From a bacterium (lineage in GTDB: Bacteria > Verrucomicrobiota > Kiritimatiellia > RFP12 > UBA1067): a DNA stretch of 46,961 nucleotides. A program made the translations under genes and the position numbers. Numbering within the stretch: position 1 is the stretch's first letter; the number at the start of each line of letters is the position of its first letter. The DNA lies in contig JAUNMP010000003.1 of assembly GCA_030537465.1 (NCBI GenBank), positions 1 to 46,961 of the forward strand, given 5' to 3'. Below are positions 14,978 through 22,842 of the stretch, piece by piece. The notes below the pieces were generated by a model that saw nothing but the letters and a program-made list of their open reading frames with translations, did no database searches and was not told the origin of the DNA.

Positions 14978-15585
14978 GCACATTCCCTGAAACCTCTTTT
15001 ACCTTGATTGCGAAGATCAAGGATCTCGCGAAGGGGCAGGATTCCGCCGTCTGGAGCCGCTTCTGGGATCTTTATGCGCCGGCCATGCGCGCCTTCGCCG
15101 TATTCAAGGGGGGCGAGGCGAATGCGGACGACATCGTGATGACGGTGCTGGCAAAGCTCGTCGAGGTTCTCCGGACGGGTCAGTACGATCCCGCCAAGGG
15201 GAGTTTCCACTCCTATCTCGCGACGATGATCTACAACGAGGTCCACATGCAGCACCGTAAGGATGAAGTTCGAAAGACGGATGCGCATGTGCCGATTGAC
15301 GAGACGCTCAGCGAGGCGCTCGTGGCGCCTTCCACGGTGGACGCCGATGTCGACTGGCAGCGGGCGATTCTGGCCGCGGCGGTGGAGCATGTCCTGACGA
15401 AGACGGCCCTCTCCGAACGTGATCGTGAAGTCTACCGCTTCTATGTTCAGGAGAACCATTCGCTTGATGAAACGGTCGAGAAGTTCCATCTGCTCCGAAA
15501 CACGATCAGCCAGATCAAGACGCGTATCGAGAAGCGCATTGCGGCCATCGGCCGTGAAATGGCCGCCGCCGCCGACCGCCTCTGA
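14974..15585 (+). CDS. ECF-like RNA polymerase sigma factor
   Basis: A 203-residue sigma factor of the extracytoplasmic-function class. Region 2 spans about residues 18-90 (SRFWDLYAPAMRAFAVFKG, then ADDIVMTVLAKLVEVLRTGQYDP, and FHSYLATMIYNEVHMQHRKDE). Region 4 spans about 130-190 (LTKTALSERDREVYRFYVQE, then SLDETVEKFHLLRNTISQIKTRIEKRI), where the helix-turn-helix for -35 recognition should lie. Region 3 is absent, as in all ECF factors. AAGGAGGT at 14963-14970 is one of the strongest SD sequences in the window, and the ATG shares ATGA with the kinase stop. No anti-sigma gene is adjacent, and the coupled transmembrane kinase is the obvious candidate regulator. Target promoters are unknown; the exported-protein genes just downstream would be a natural place to look. 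Confidence 0.88.
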   Translation: MSTFPETSFTLIAKIKDLAKGQDSAVWSRFWDLYAPAMRAFAVFKGGEANADDIVMTVLAKLVEVLRTGQYDPAKGSFHSYLATMIYNEVHMQHRKDEVRKTDAHVPIDETLSEALVAPSTVDADVDWQRAILAAAVEHVLTKTALSERDREVYRFYVQENHSLDETVEKFHLLRNTISQIKTRIEKRIAAIGREMAAAADRL

Positions 15586-15656
15586 ACATTACCTGGTATC
15601 GTATCGACAACCTTCCATAGGGGACCACGCATTTCGCGCTTGAAATCTTTTTGAAA

Positions 15657-15748
15657 AAAGAAACTTTCTTTGTCATCGGTCTTTGTCATTCGCATATCAA
15701 CAAGTGGATGCGGAATGTAAGCCCCGATCCAATGAAGAAAGTTTCTTC
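15657..15748 (+). ncRNA. Candidate structured RNA (three-tier long hairpin)
   Basis: AAGAAACTTTCTT at 15658-15670 pairs with AAGAAAGTTTCTT at 15735-15747 (13 bp). Inside it, ATCGG 15675-15679 pairs with CCGAT 15724-15728, and CATTCGCAT 15687-15695 pairs with ATGCGGAATG 15708-15717 (one bulge) around the loop atcaacaagtgg. The pairs are properly nested. A 10-11-bp hairpin follows at 15763-15792. Overall size and long rod shape recall 6S-like RNAs, but I see no diagnostic sequence and no clear promoter, so it may instead be the 3' structure of the sigma-factor mRNA. The outer arms are also locally self-complementary. The rest of the gene-free stretch 15,586-16,148 holds a 20-bp repeat and the promoter and leader of the next gene. 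Confidence 0.45.
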
Positions 15749-15762
15749 CTAACCTTGTGCGA

Positions 15763-15792
15763 AAGCCGAACCGATTCCTAGCGGTTCGGCTT
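15763..15792 (+). terminator. Conserved hairpin, copy 1 (terminator-like)
   Basis: AAGCCGAACCG (15763-15773) and CGGTTCGGCTT (15782-15792) enclose the loop ATTCCTAG, followed by tcgtggttt. The same hairpin with the same loop and flanks (CTAACCTTG before, TCGTGGTTT after) recurs at 33833-33862. It could end the RNA described just upstream. Confidence 0.6.
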
Positions 15793-15824
15793 CGTGGTTT
15801 ATAAGACCCCATCCCCATGCCCGC

Positions 15825-15844
15825 CCACATACGAGTCTTGCCCA
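15825..15844. repeat. 20-bp dispersed repeat, copy 2
   Basis: Identical to 11819-11838 (CCACATACGAGTCTTGCCCA). It lies 32 bases after the conserved hairpin, as copy 1 lies 27 bases after the permease terminator. Confidence 0.75.
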
Positions 15845-15989
15845 TAAAATCAAGTATCTGCTAAATAGCTCCCACTCTAATCCCACAATCTCTCATTCAA
15901 ACATTCAAACAATTATCCCCACACTATGTGCCCTCTTCCTGTCAATGACAGCGCTACGGAAAAATTTCTAATTTTTTTTATTTGCCCCC

Positions 15990-16018
15990 TTGCGCACCTC
16001 ATCTCTGTTTGATATACT
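15990..16018 (+). promoter_or_regulatory. Promoter of the small exported-protein gene
   Basis: TTGCGC at 15990-15995 and TATACT at 16013-16018 are separated by 17 bases, and TG at 16010-16011 makes an extended -10. The start near 16025 would give a leader of about 124 bases before ATG 16149. Confidence 0.55.
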
Positions 16019-16047
16019 GACGTCGCTTACGAGCACAGGAGGCTTTG

Positions 16048-16086
16048 CGGACCGCCAGTCCGGGCCTAGGAAACCTGATTGGTTTC
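16048..16086 (+). promoter_or_regulatory. Two stem-loops in the 5' leader
   Basis: CGGAC/GTCCG (16048-16052 with 16058-16062, loop cgcca) and GAAACC/GGTTTC (16070-16075 with 16081-16086, loop tgatt) lie in the long leader of the gene at 16149. They match no riboswitch class I recognise. They could stabilise an abundant mRNA. Confidence 0.35.
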
Positions 16087-16148
16087 AAAGTCCAAAAAAG
16101 TCCTGTTGTGTGGTAGAAGCAAGGTTAACCAAAAAGGAAAGAAACAAA

Positions 16149-16919
16149 ATGAAGAAGCTCATGCTCGTGGCCGCTACGGCCCTTTCGCTCGGTGCTTTCG
16201 CTTTCTGCGGCGATGGCGAGCCCACTCCGGTTATCGTTGTCAAGGCCCCGAAGGTTCAGCGCCAGGTCTACAAGATGACGTTCTCTGGCAAGACGACGAA
16301 GGCTCTCCCTGCCAAGGCCACGCCGGTTCAGTGCGGTGATGACATTGAGGGTTGCTACGCTCGCGTGCCGGCCAAGCTCAAGATCAAGGGCTGGCTTGCT
16401 CTCTGCAAGACCGAGTGCGATGCCATCCACGGTGGTTCGGCTGATGCCGAGGCGTTCGCTTTCTGGGCGACGAAGCCGTACAAGGCTGACCTCACGCCTG
16501 ATGCTGAACTCGACTTCGACGGCGGCGAATTTCCTCACGTGATCGGCAAGAAGCCGAACAAGGCCGAGGCCTATGGTACGTTCAAGAGCAAGTTCGTGTT
16601 CGTGGATGGTGTGGAGTGGGATCTCGCCGATGGCCTGATCTTCGCGGGTCTCGGCAAGTACAAGGCTCCGATCTACAAGAAGATCGCGGGTAACTTCGTT
16701 GGCAAGCCGGCCGCTTCTTGGTACATCTCCGACAAGATCTGCAAGCAGAGCGACGTCTATGACTGCTCGACGCTCACGCTCAAGTGCGAAGAGTATCCGA
16801 GCACGGTTGCGTTCGGTAAGTGGAACATGAAGTACAGCAAGTCCGCGGCCAAGAAGATGGCCTCTGGCAAGCTGCCGAAGGTTCCGGCCTATGCGACGTA
16901 CTCTCAGCAGGGTGAATAA
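16149..16919 (+). CDS. Small exported protein, unknown function
   Basis: A 256-residue protein with a standard signal peptide (MKKLMLVAATALSLGAFAF) and probable cleavage shortly after; the Cys at position 20 lacks a proper lipobox. The mature part is rich in Lys, Ala, Gly and aromatic residues, with about nine Cys (VQCGDDIEGCYARVPA, LALCKTECDA, DKICKQSDVYDCSTLTLKC), an even-spaced pattern suggesting disulfides in an extracytoplasmic protein. A frame extends upstream to 15990, but only ATG 16149 has both an SD (AAGGAAAG) and a signal peptide. The repeated phrases FAFWATKPYKADL and WDLADGLIFAGLGKYK look like beta-strand pairs. It has a strong promoter, a long leader and a codon choice consistent with high expression. 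I recognise no family. The disulfide and proline helper genes downstream make it a plausible client. Confidence 0.82.
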   Translation: MKKLMLVAATALSLGAFAFCGDGEPTPVIVVKAPKVQRQVYKMTFSGKTTKALPAKATPVQCGDDIEGCYARVPAKLKIKGWLALCKTECDAIHGGSADAEAFAFWATKPYKADLTPDAELDFDGGEFPHVIGKKPNKAEAYGTFKSKFVFVDGVEWDLADGLIFAGLGKYKAPIYKKIAGNFVGKPAASWYISDKICKQSDVYDCSTLTLKCEEYPSTVAFGKWNMKYSKSAAKKMASGKLPKVPAYATYSQQGE

Positions 16920-16947
16920 CTTCAAGTTGATTTGACTTGAGTAGTTC

Positions 16948-16985
16948 AAAGTTGGTGGGGTGGTGAAAACTGCCTCGCCAACTTT
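16948..16985 (+). terminator. Hairpin between the small exported-protein and parvulin genes
   Basis: AAAGTTGGTGGGG (16948-16960) pairs with CCTCGCCAACTTT (16973-16985) with two wobble pairs and a 12-base loop. No T-run follows, so it may attenuate rather than stop transcription, or protect the upstream message. Its words belong to the ttcaaagttgg repeat family. Confidence 0.45.
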
Positions 16986-17007
16986 GATGTATATGGGGGA
17001 GAGCAAA

Positions 17008-18162
17008 ATGAAGAAAAAAGGGATGAGCATAGGGCTGGTGGCTTTGGCTCTTTTACTGGTCGGATGCACGGAGAAGAGTGCGACGGGCGAAAAAAAGATG
17101 TCCGAGTTGACGGACGGAACGGTTTTTCTGCGTGTGAATGGAGAAGCGTTCAAGAAACATGATTTTGTCGTTGCTTCAACCCTTTATGACTATATGGCGC
17201 GTATGGCTTCGAAGGATTCGCTGAAGGGGCCAAATGCGAAAGCCGAACGTTCGGTGTTGTTGCGTCGTCCGTTCATTGTGGGCGAGATCAAGCGTCGGGC
17301 ATTGCTCGCCCAGTTTGCGTGTGCGAACAAGATCGAGGCGAACGAGGCCAATACGAAGAAGGCGGAAGAACTCTTTCTGAAGGCGATGGACCGCAGTCGT
17401 TCAACGGTCGACAAGATCGCGGCGGAGTTTGGCGGCGAAGAAGGCGAGCTGCTGAAGGCGTGGCTGAAAGGCGATGCGGTTGAATTGACGATGCGCGAGC
17501 ATTTTGACACCGAACATCGGATGGACATCACGGATGCAGATGTGATGGAAGTGTCGAACCGGTGGGTGAAAAGCCAGGCGACGGCGATTGAGTCGAATAA
17601 ACTTGAACGGGCGGTTCTCGAGAAGGCGCTCGGTGAAATCAAGGCGGGGTCTGATTTTGCCGAGGTGGCGAAAAAGTATTCGCTGGTGCCGCAAGAGGCG
17701 GTTGAATGGGCGGAACTTGATCAGGATGATGTGGCGGAAGAGCATGTCGCGCTGACGGAGTGGCTCAAGACGGCGAAGAAGCCGGGCATGGTTTCGGGTA
17801 TTCTTGAACTTGAAGATGGTTTTGGCATTTGCAAGGTGACGGCGTACGAGCGCGAAGAGGCGGATAATGATCCAGATGACAAAGACCCCGACCCGCCCGA
17901 GGAAAATTGGACCGTGGTTCGGATTTGCCGCAAGTTTTGGGAGGGGTACGAGCCGATGACGCGTGCGGAAATTGTTGACGAACTTTTCAAGGCCCGGAGC
18001 CGCGAGGTCCAGAAGAAGATCGGCGATGCGATTATGGCAAAGGCGACGATCGAGTGGCCGTGCGGGACGAATCTCTTCGAGCGTGTGGAGACGAAGCGCG
18101 AAATGTATGAACGCGAGGCGGCGAAGAAGGCCGTGAGCGCGAAGAACGCGCTGAAGAAATAG
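17008..18162 (+). CDS. Parvulin/SurA-like peptidyl-prolyl isomerase lipoprotein
   Basis: A 384-residue envelope lipoprotein; lipobox LLLVGC puts the acylated Cys at residue 20. A helical N-terminal region (about 40-180) of SurA/PrsA type leads to a parvulin-like domain (about 205-280) with DFAEVAKKYSLV, an acidic stretch (WAELDQDDV) and PGMVSGILELEDGFGICKVT, which corresponds to the conserved GxxS ... gyhi.kv core of rotamases. An acidic Asp/Pro linker (DNDPDDKDPDPPEENW) and a basic helical tail follow. Such proteins help exported proteins fold by proline isomerisation and chaperone action. ATG 17008 is chosen because it alone gives a signal, with GGGGGAGAG upstream; the frame opens at 16960. 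The next gene, for a giant thioredoxin-domain protein, starts 23 bases later, so they form one transcript. Confidence 0.8.
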   Translation: MKKKGMSIGLVALALLLVGCTEKSATGEKKMSELTDGTVFLRVNGEAFKKHDFVVASTLYDYMARMASKDSLKGPNAKAERSVLLRRPFIVGEIKRRALLAQFACANKIEANEANTKKAEELFLKAMDRSRSTVDKIAAEFGGEEGELLKAWLKGDAVELTMREHFDTEHRMDITDADVMEVSNRWVKSQATAIESNKLERAVLEKALGEIKAGSDFAEVAKKYSLVPQEAVEWAELDQDDVAEEHVALTEWLKTAKKPGMVSGILELEDGFGICKVTAYEREEADNDPDDKDPDPPEENWTVVRICRKFWEGYEPMTRAEIVDELFKARSREVQKKIGDAIMAKATIEWPCGTNLFERVETKREMYEREAAKKAVSAKNALKK

Positions 18163-18185
18163 GTTTAAGGCAAAAGGAGGATGAG

Positions 18186-21100
18186 ATGAAGGTCATGAGT
18201 AGGTCAAAGATCTGGAAGGGATTGTGGGCGGTTGCCCTGGTCTTGTCGGTTGGCTTGCAGCCCTTGACGGCGCAGGCGGAAGACAAGGAGCTTAGGGAGT
18301 TCATGAACACGGTTCGCGTGCCGTTGGGGTCGCCGGTGAAGGTCGGCGAATGGAATGGCGATTTGGACGCCTGCCGGGCGAAGGCTGAGAAGGAAGGCAT
18401 TCCGATGATCGCCATCTGGAGCTACGAAGGATGTGCGCACTGCCACACGCTTGAGCGCGCTCTGGCGTCTGACCGCTTCCAGCAATGGGCGAAGGATTGC
18501 GGCTATATTCTGTGTTTTACTTGCTCGTACGACCCCAAGGGGGCGCGTTCGACGGGCGCGTACTACAGTTGGTGCGGACGCAAGGGTCTGTCGGGCTCGT
18601 TGAGTGACTATCCATATGTGCGGTTTTACTGGGTCGAGAACGGGAAGACCAAAGTTGACTACGCCGTAGTGGGTGATGTATTGGATAAGCAGCAGGGCAT
18701 TGCGACTTTCACCTGGGAAGATGGCACCAAGTGCCGTGACTTCTGCAAGGCTGGTCAGAACTGCATTGATTACATCCAGCAGAAGTCAGGCTTTAGCGCT
18801 TATTCGCCGAAACAGTCGTTCCTCGGTGGTACGTTCGACGTGCCAGCGGCGACGAACTGCGCAGTGGAGGCGACACTACAGGTCGAACCGACCACAAAGA
18901 CGCTCTATGTGCCGATGAAGCGCGAGGCGACGGATGCGGCGACTCAAAAGGTCGTTGCGGTTCTGGAAGGGCCGACGTTGCAGTCAGCAACGTTGCGGCT
19001 GGTCGCGCCGCCGACAATCACTGTCTCCTGGTCCGAGGGGCAGACGAATCAGGTGATTCAGATCGACGATGTCGACACGAAGCTCTACGCCGAAGGCAAG
19101 ACCATCACGTTGATGGCGATGAATAACGAGGACGAGGTGATGTCCACGGCGTCCGTTCTTTGCGTGCCGCAGCAGCCGAACTCAGTGGCGAACCCGTACT
19201 GGCTGAACGAAAAGGAAACGCTTGCCTTTGGCGAGTGGACGATGGACCTCGATCAGGCGAAGGCGCTGGCACAGGCGGAAGGCGGCTATACGCTCGTCGC
19301 GCTGGTTGGTTCCCTCTGGTGCCATGACTGTGCGAATACCGAGCGCAACTTCCTCAACATCGAAGACGGCGAAACGACGAAGTTCCAGGCGTGGGCGGCC
19401 GCGAACAAGGTTGCGCTCGTGGCGGCTGACATTCCGAATTTCTCTGAAGATGGTGTCGTTACGCCGTGCCTGTTGTCGCGTACGCCGTTCGAATCGACGC
19501 TCGCGTATGAATCGACGGCCTATGGCATGTTTGATGTGAGCAAGGGCGGGGCGCCTCAGGAACTGACGAAGACGACGCTGCGCAGCGGCCTTTCCTACCT
19601 TTCGCGTAAGGGCGTGTCGGACGCGGCTGCGGCCGAACAGCTCGCGAAGTTCCAGGATCTCGCGCAGAAGAACACGGCAGAAGGTGGTGTGCATCGTCCG
19701 GAGGACAAGAATGCGTACCGTCCGGGCGTGCCGATTTTCGTGCTGCTCCGCAACGACGGCACGGTCGCGGCGCGGTTCACGCGTTTTGCGTCCGTGAGCC
19801 CGATGACGGTGGACAAGGCGAATTTCGACAACATCATCAAGCGTTTCGACGAAATGCTTGCGTTGGCGGGCAAGGATGCATCTGAAATCGAGAACAACTA
19901 TCCGTCGGAGGCGTCGATTACGCTGAAGGCGAATGGCGGTACGGCGACGAACGAACTTTCCATGGCGGATGGCGTGGATACGTTCAAGCTCGACGGTGTT
20001 GATGGAGGCGTTCTGCAGAGTGTGAAGGTGACGGGCGAATCGGCCGCCGAGGTGGCGGTCTCGTTCGTCAAGGTCGGCGCCGAAGGGCTTGAGACGATCG
20101 GCACTCCGGTGACGGGTGTGCTTTCGAGCGGCGTGACGCTGGAGAACGAGTTCGCCGAGAAGGGCACGTACTACGTGCAGGTGGCGGTTGCCGACACGTC
20201 CGCCGGCTTTTTCGCGTACGATGCGGCTGAGTCGACGTTTGCAACGTATGCACTATCGGGTGTGACGGTGCTCGTGCCGCAGGAAGGCGCGGCGACGGCG
20301 AACGCGCCAGCCGATTCCGACAAGCTGACGATCCGGGTCGTGAAGGATACGCTCTATCGGATTCAGGGTATTGATCCGAAGGCGTGCGAGGGGCTGACGG
20401 CAAAGGATCCGGAAGACGCATACTGCAAGTTCTTCACGGCGACGGTTGATGGCAACTGCGAAGTGACGTGCGCGTACGGTGCGGGCGGAGCGGTTACTTA
20501 CCAGAAGTGGTTGCCAGGTAAGGTCGGTTTTGAGGTTGAATCGCTGTCGGCGAAAGAGAACGACGGCGCGGTGACGATTGCCCTGAAGCGTGTCGACGGC
20601 AAGTCGGGTGTGGCGACGGTGAAGGTCTCGATGGACGAAGAGGCGACGAATCTGGTTGATTCCGACGGTGTCAATCGCTTCCAGGCTTTCGAGCCGGTGT
20701 CGTTGACCTGGGAAGACGGTGACGACGACGAGAAGACTGTGACGGTGACGCTGCTCTATCCGGGTGCGCGTTATGACGGTGACGGGAAGGTTGTTCTTAA
20801 GGCCGAACTGACCGGGGATACGGAGTCCCAGCTGGCGACGGCGAGTTGCACGCTCAATGTTTCCGAAGTGGATAAGGCTCTGCCGGGTGTCATCGGACTT
20901 GTTGAAGGAGGGGCGACACTGGTGAAGGAGGGTGTTCCTCTGGAGATCAACGTGAGCCGTATGGAGGCTTCCGACGGTGCGGTGTCTGCGTCGGTCAAGA
21001 CGACAAAGGGGGCGCTCTCGTTGACGGAAGTCGCGTGGGAGAATCACAAGTTCGACACGATTCCGCTTGAGCTGACGGGCCTCAAGAAGGGCGAGACGGC

Positions 21101-22682
21101 GACGGTGACGCTGTCGGCTCCGCAAGGCGGTGCAAAGCTGGGCGAGAACGTCAAACTGTCGGTGACGGCGGTTGCCGCGGATGCGATCGAATTCAAGGAC
21201 CCGAACGCGTCGGAAAAGCTGGCGTGCTACGTGGCGTTCTCGAACGTGTATGAACTCGCTTCGGCGCCGACGACGAAGCCGACCTTCAAGGCCATTTCGG
21301 GCAAGTTGCCTGCCGGACTCAAGGTGGGCTATGATGCGGCGAAGCAGGGCATGGCGGTTTACGGCATCCCGACCAAGGCGGGCAATTACGAAGTCGTCTT
21401 CCAGGTCAAGGACGGAGCGAACGCCGGTCTGGCGCAGCGTATCACGTTCACCGTGACGGATCCGACGAAGGGAACGGAAGAAGAGCCGGCGCCGAATCCG
21501 GCGGTAGCGGGCAAGGCGCGTTCGTTCAAGGATGTCCAGTTGATCAGCGTCGAGGCGAAGCGCCTGAAAGGTACGTTCACGTTGACGGTTCCGTCGACGG
21601 GCAAGCTCAGCGCGAAGGTACTGTGCGCGGACGGCAACATCTCGCTTTCAGCGAAGAGCTGGTGTGAGTTCGATGAAGAGACGGGCGCGCTGACGGCTGA
21701 ACTTGTCGCCAAGGGTGGTTGGACAATGCTCGTCGAGGCGGCAGCGGACAAGACCATCTCCTATAGCCTGTCGAAGGATGGTGAATTGGTCGGTTCGGGC
21801 CGGCTGAATGGCCAGGTCTGGGACAAGACCAATCCCGCGACGGCCTGGGTCGGTTACTACACGGTGCTGTTGCAGCAGAGCGGTGCCACGGAAGAGACCG
21901 AGGGTGTGGCGCCTCGGGGTGCAGCCTATCTCACGTTGAAGATGGATGCGAACGCGGCGAAGACGGGCACAATGACGTGGGCAGGTATGTTGCCGAATGG
22001 TACGGCGGTGAGCGGCAAAGGCGTGTTGGCGGTGGAAGATGACGCGGCGGCGATGCCGATCTTCGTCAAGAAGTCGACAACAGACGTCTTCTCGGGTGTG
22101 GCGATGATTGCCGCAAATGCGTTTGGCAATGAATCGAAGCGCCACTGCGTGGACCTCTGCGAGGTTGCGGTGCCGGAATGGACGCATACGGAGAAGGCGG
22201 TACCGGATGCGAGTTATACGGTGGCGTTCGACCTGGCGGGGGCGTGGTATGACAAGGACAAGGACAGCCTCTTCGCCTGTTGTTGGGATGGTAACATGGG
22301 CATGACGCGGGTACGCCCGTTCATGGTCGACGGCGTGAAGATCAACGACGTCACGATCAAGCCGGCTTCTCTCGCGCTTGTCAACACCTCGTCCACGACG
22401 AATCCAAACAAGCTTACGCTGAAGTTCAATGATTCGACGGGGGTGATTACTGGCACGTTCAAGTCGTCCGATGGCGTGAGTTGCAATTTCGCCGGTGTGC
22501 TGCTGCTCGGTAACTTCGTCGACGATGGCGAAGGTGGTTGCACCATTTGTGGGGATGGCGCCGAGAAGTTGACTCTTCAGCCGTTTGCGGGTGGTAGCTA
22601 CTACTATTCGCAGAAGCAGATTTTCGGAACGAAGTCTCTCACGCTCAAGAAGGGCGGCAACATTACGATTGAGGCCAAGTAA
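18186..22682 (+). CDS. Giant exported protein: two thioredoxin-like domains, Calx-beta-like and Ig-like repeats, shared C-terminal module
   Basis: A 1498-residue secreted protein with a signal peptide (about residues 1-31, cleaved near AQA). Two thioredoxin-fold domains follow: the first has CAHC at 83-86, a likely cis-Pro near 143 and several extra Cys; the second has CHDC at 379-382 and the cis-Pro region GVPIFVLLRNDG near 515. Residues about 778-880 resemble Calx-beta (GDDDEKTVTVTLL), and about 1026-1082 a putative-Ig domain (KLPAGLKVGYD ... IPTKAGNYEVVF). The last ~390 residues carry the beta-rich module shared with other proteins here (WVGYYTVLL, AYLTLKMD, GAWYDKD, GTFKSSDG). GGAGG at 18176-18180 sets the start. 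It may catalyse thiol exchange outside the cell or use the Trx folds as structural anchors; both CxxC sites look intact. It shares an operon with the parvulin gene and is followed by a strong terminator. Confidence 0.85.
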   Translation: MKVMSRSKIWKGLWAVALVLSVGLQPLTAQAEDKELREFMNTVRVPLGSPVKVGEWNGDLDACRAKAEKEGIPMIAIWSYEGCAHCHTLERALASDRFQQWAKDCGYILCFTCSYDPKGARSTGAYYSWCGRKGLSGSLSDYPYVRFYWVENGKTKVDYAVVGDVLDKQQGIATFTWEDGTKCRDFCKAGQNCIDYIQQKSGFSAYSPKQSFLGGTFDVPAATNCAVEATLQVEPTTKTLYVPMKREATDAATQKVVAVLEGPTLQSATLRLVAPPTITVSWSEGQTNQVIQIDDVDTKLYAEGKTITLMAMNNEDEVMSTASVLCVPQQPNSVANPYWLNEKETLAFGEWTMDLDQAKALAQAEGGYTLVALVGSLWCHDCANTERNFLNIEDGETTKFQAWAAANKVALVAADIPNFSEDGVVTPCLLSRTPFESTLAYESTAYGMFDVSKGGAPQELTKTTLRSGLSYLSRKGVSDAAAAEQLAKFQDLAQKNTAEGGVHRPEDKNAYRPGVPIFVLLRNDGTVAARFTRFASVSPMTVDKANFDNIIKRFDEMLALAGKDASEIENNYPSEASITLKANGGTATNELSMADGVDTFKLDGVDGGVLQSVKVTGESAAEVAVSFVKVGAEGLETIGTPVTGVLSSGVTLENEFAEKGTYYVQVAVADTSAGFFAYDAAESTFATYALSGVTVLVPQEGAATANAPADSDKLTIRVVKDTLYRIQGIDPKACEGLTAKDPEDAYCKFFTATVDGNCEVTCAYGAGGAVTYQKWLPGKVGFEVESLSAKENDGAVTIALKRVDGKSGVATVKVSMDEEATNLVDSDGVNRFQAFEPVSLTWEDGDDDEKTVTVTLLYPGARYDGDGKVVLKAELTGDTESQLATASCTLNVSEVDKALPGVIGLVEGGATLVKEGVPLEINVSRMEASDGAVSASVKTTKGALSLTEVAWENHKFDTIPLELTGLKKGETATVTLSAPQGGAKLGENVKLSVTAVAADAIEFKDPNASEKLACYVAFSNVYELASAPTTKPTFKAISGKLPAGLKVGYDAAKQGMAVYGIPTKAGNYEVVFQVKDGANAGLAQRITFTVTDPTKGTEEEPAPNPAVAGKARSFKDVQLISVEAKRLKGTFTLTVPSTGKLSAKVLCADGNISLSAKSWCEFDEETGALTAELVAKGGWTMLVEAAADKTISYSLSKDGELVGSGRLNGQVWDKTNPATAWVGYYTVLLQQSGATEETEGVAPRGAAYLTLKMDANAAKTGTMTWAGMLPNGTAVSGKGVLAVEDDAAAMPIFVKKSTTDVFSGVAMIAANAFGNESKRHCVDLCEVAVPEWTHTEKAVPDASYTVAFDLAGAWYDKDKDSLFACCWDGNMGMTRVRPFMVDGVKINDVTIKPASLALVNTSSTTNPNKLTLKFNDSTGVITGTFKSSDGVSCNFAGVLLLGNFVDDGEGGCTICGDGAEKLTLQPFAGGSYYYSQKQIFGTKSLTLKKGGNITIEAK

Positions 22683-22708
22683 GTACGGCCTTAGTCGTCT
22701 TTCTCGCG

Positions 22709-22758
22709 AAGACATGCAGACGCCCATGTGTGACGGCTGCATGTCTTGTATGTTTTTT
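22709..22758 (+). terminator. Intrinsic terminator
   Basis: AAGACATGCAG (22709-22719) and CTGCATGTCTT (22737-22747) are perfect arms around a 17-base loop, and a TTTTTT run follows at 22753-22758. It closes the parvulin/thioredoxin transcript. Confidence 0.8.
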
Positions 22759-22795
22759 GTCAGTTTTTTACTGTAACTCTTCCTATCCATTCGCG

Positions 22796-22801
22796 TATAA
22801 T
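22796..22801 (+). promoter_or_regulatory. Likely -10 box of the four-gene secretome operon
   Basis: A perfect TATAAT lies 41 bases before ATG 22843, just after the terminator. The -35 region (around 22,772-22,778) is poor, so an activator or an alternative sigma factor may contribute. Confidence 0.5.
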
Positions 22802-22842
22802 ATAACGATGTTGCTTTGTATAGTAAAAAGAGGTCCATGGAC

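Noticed and set aside
16025..16148. Riboswitch in the long leader
   Set aside because: Two small stem-loops are present, but the sequence matches no aptamer class I know and the gene is not metabolic.
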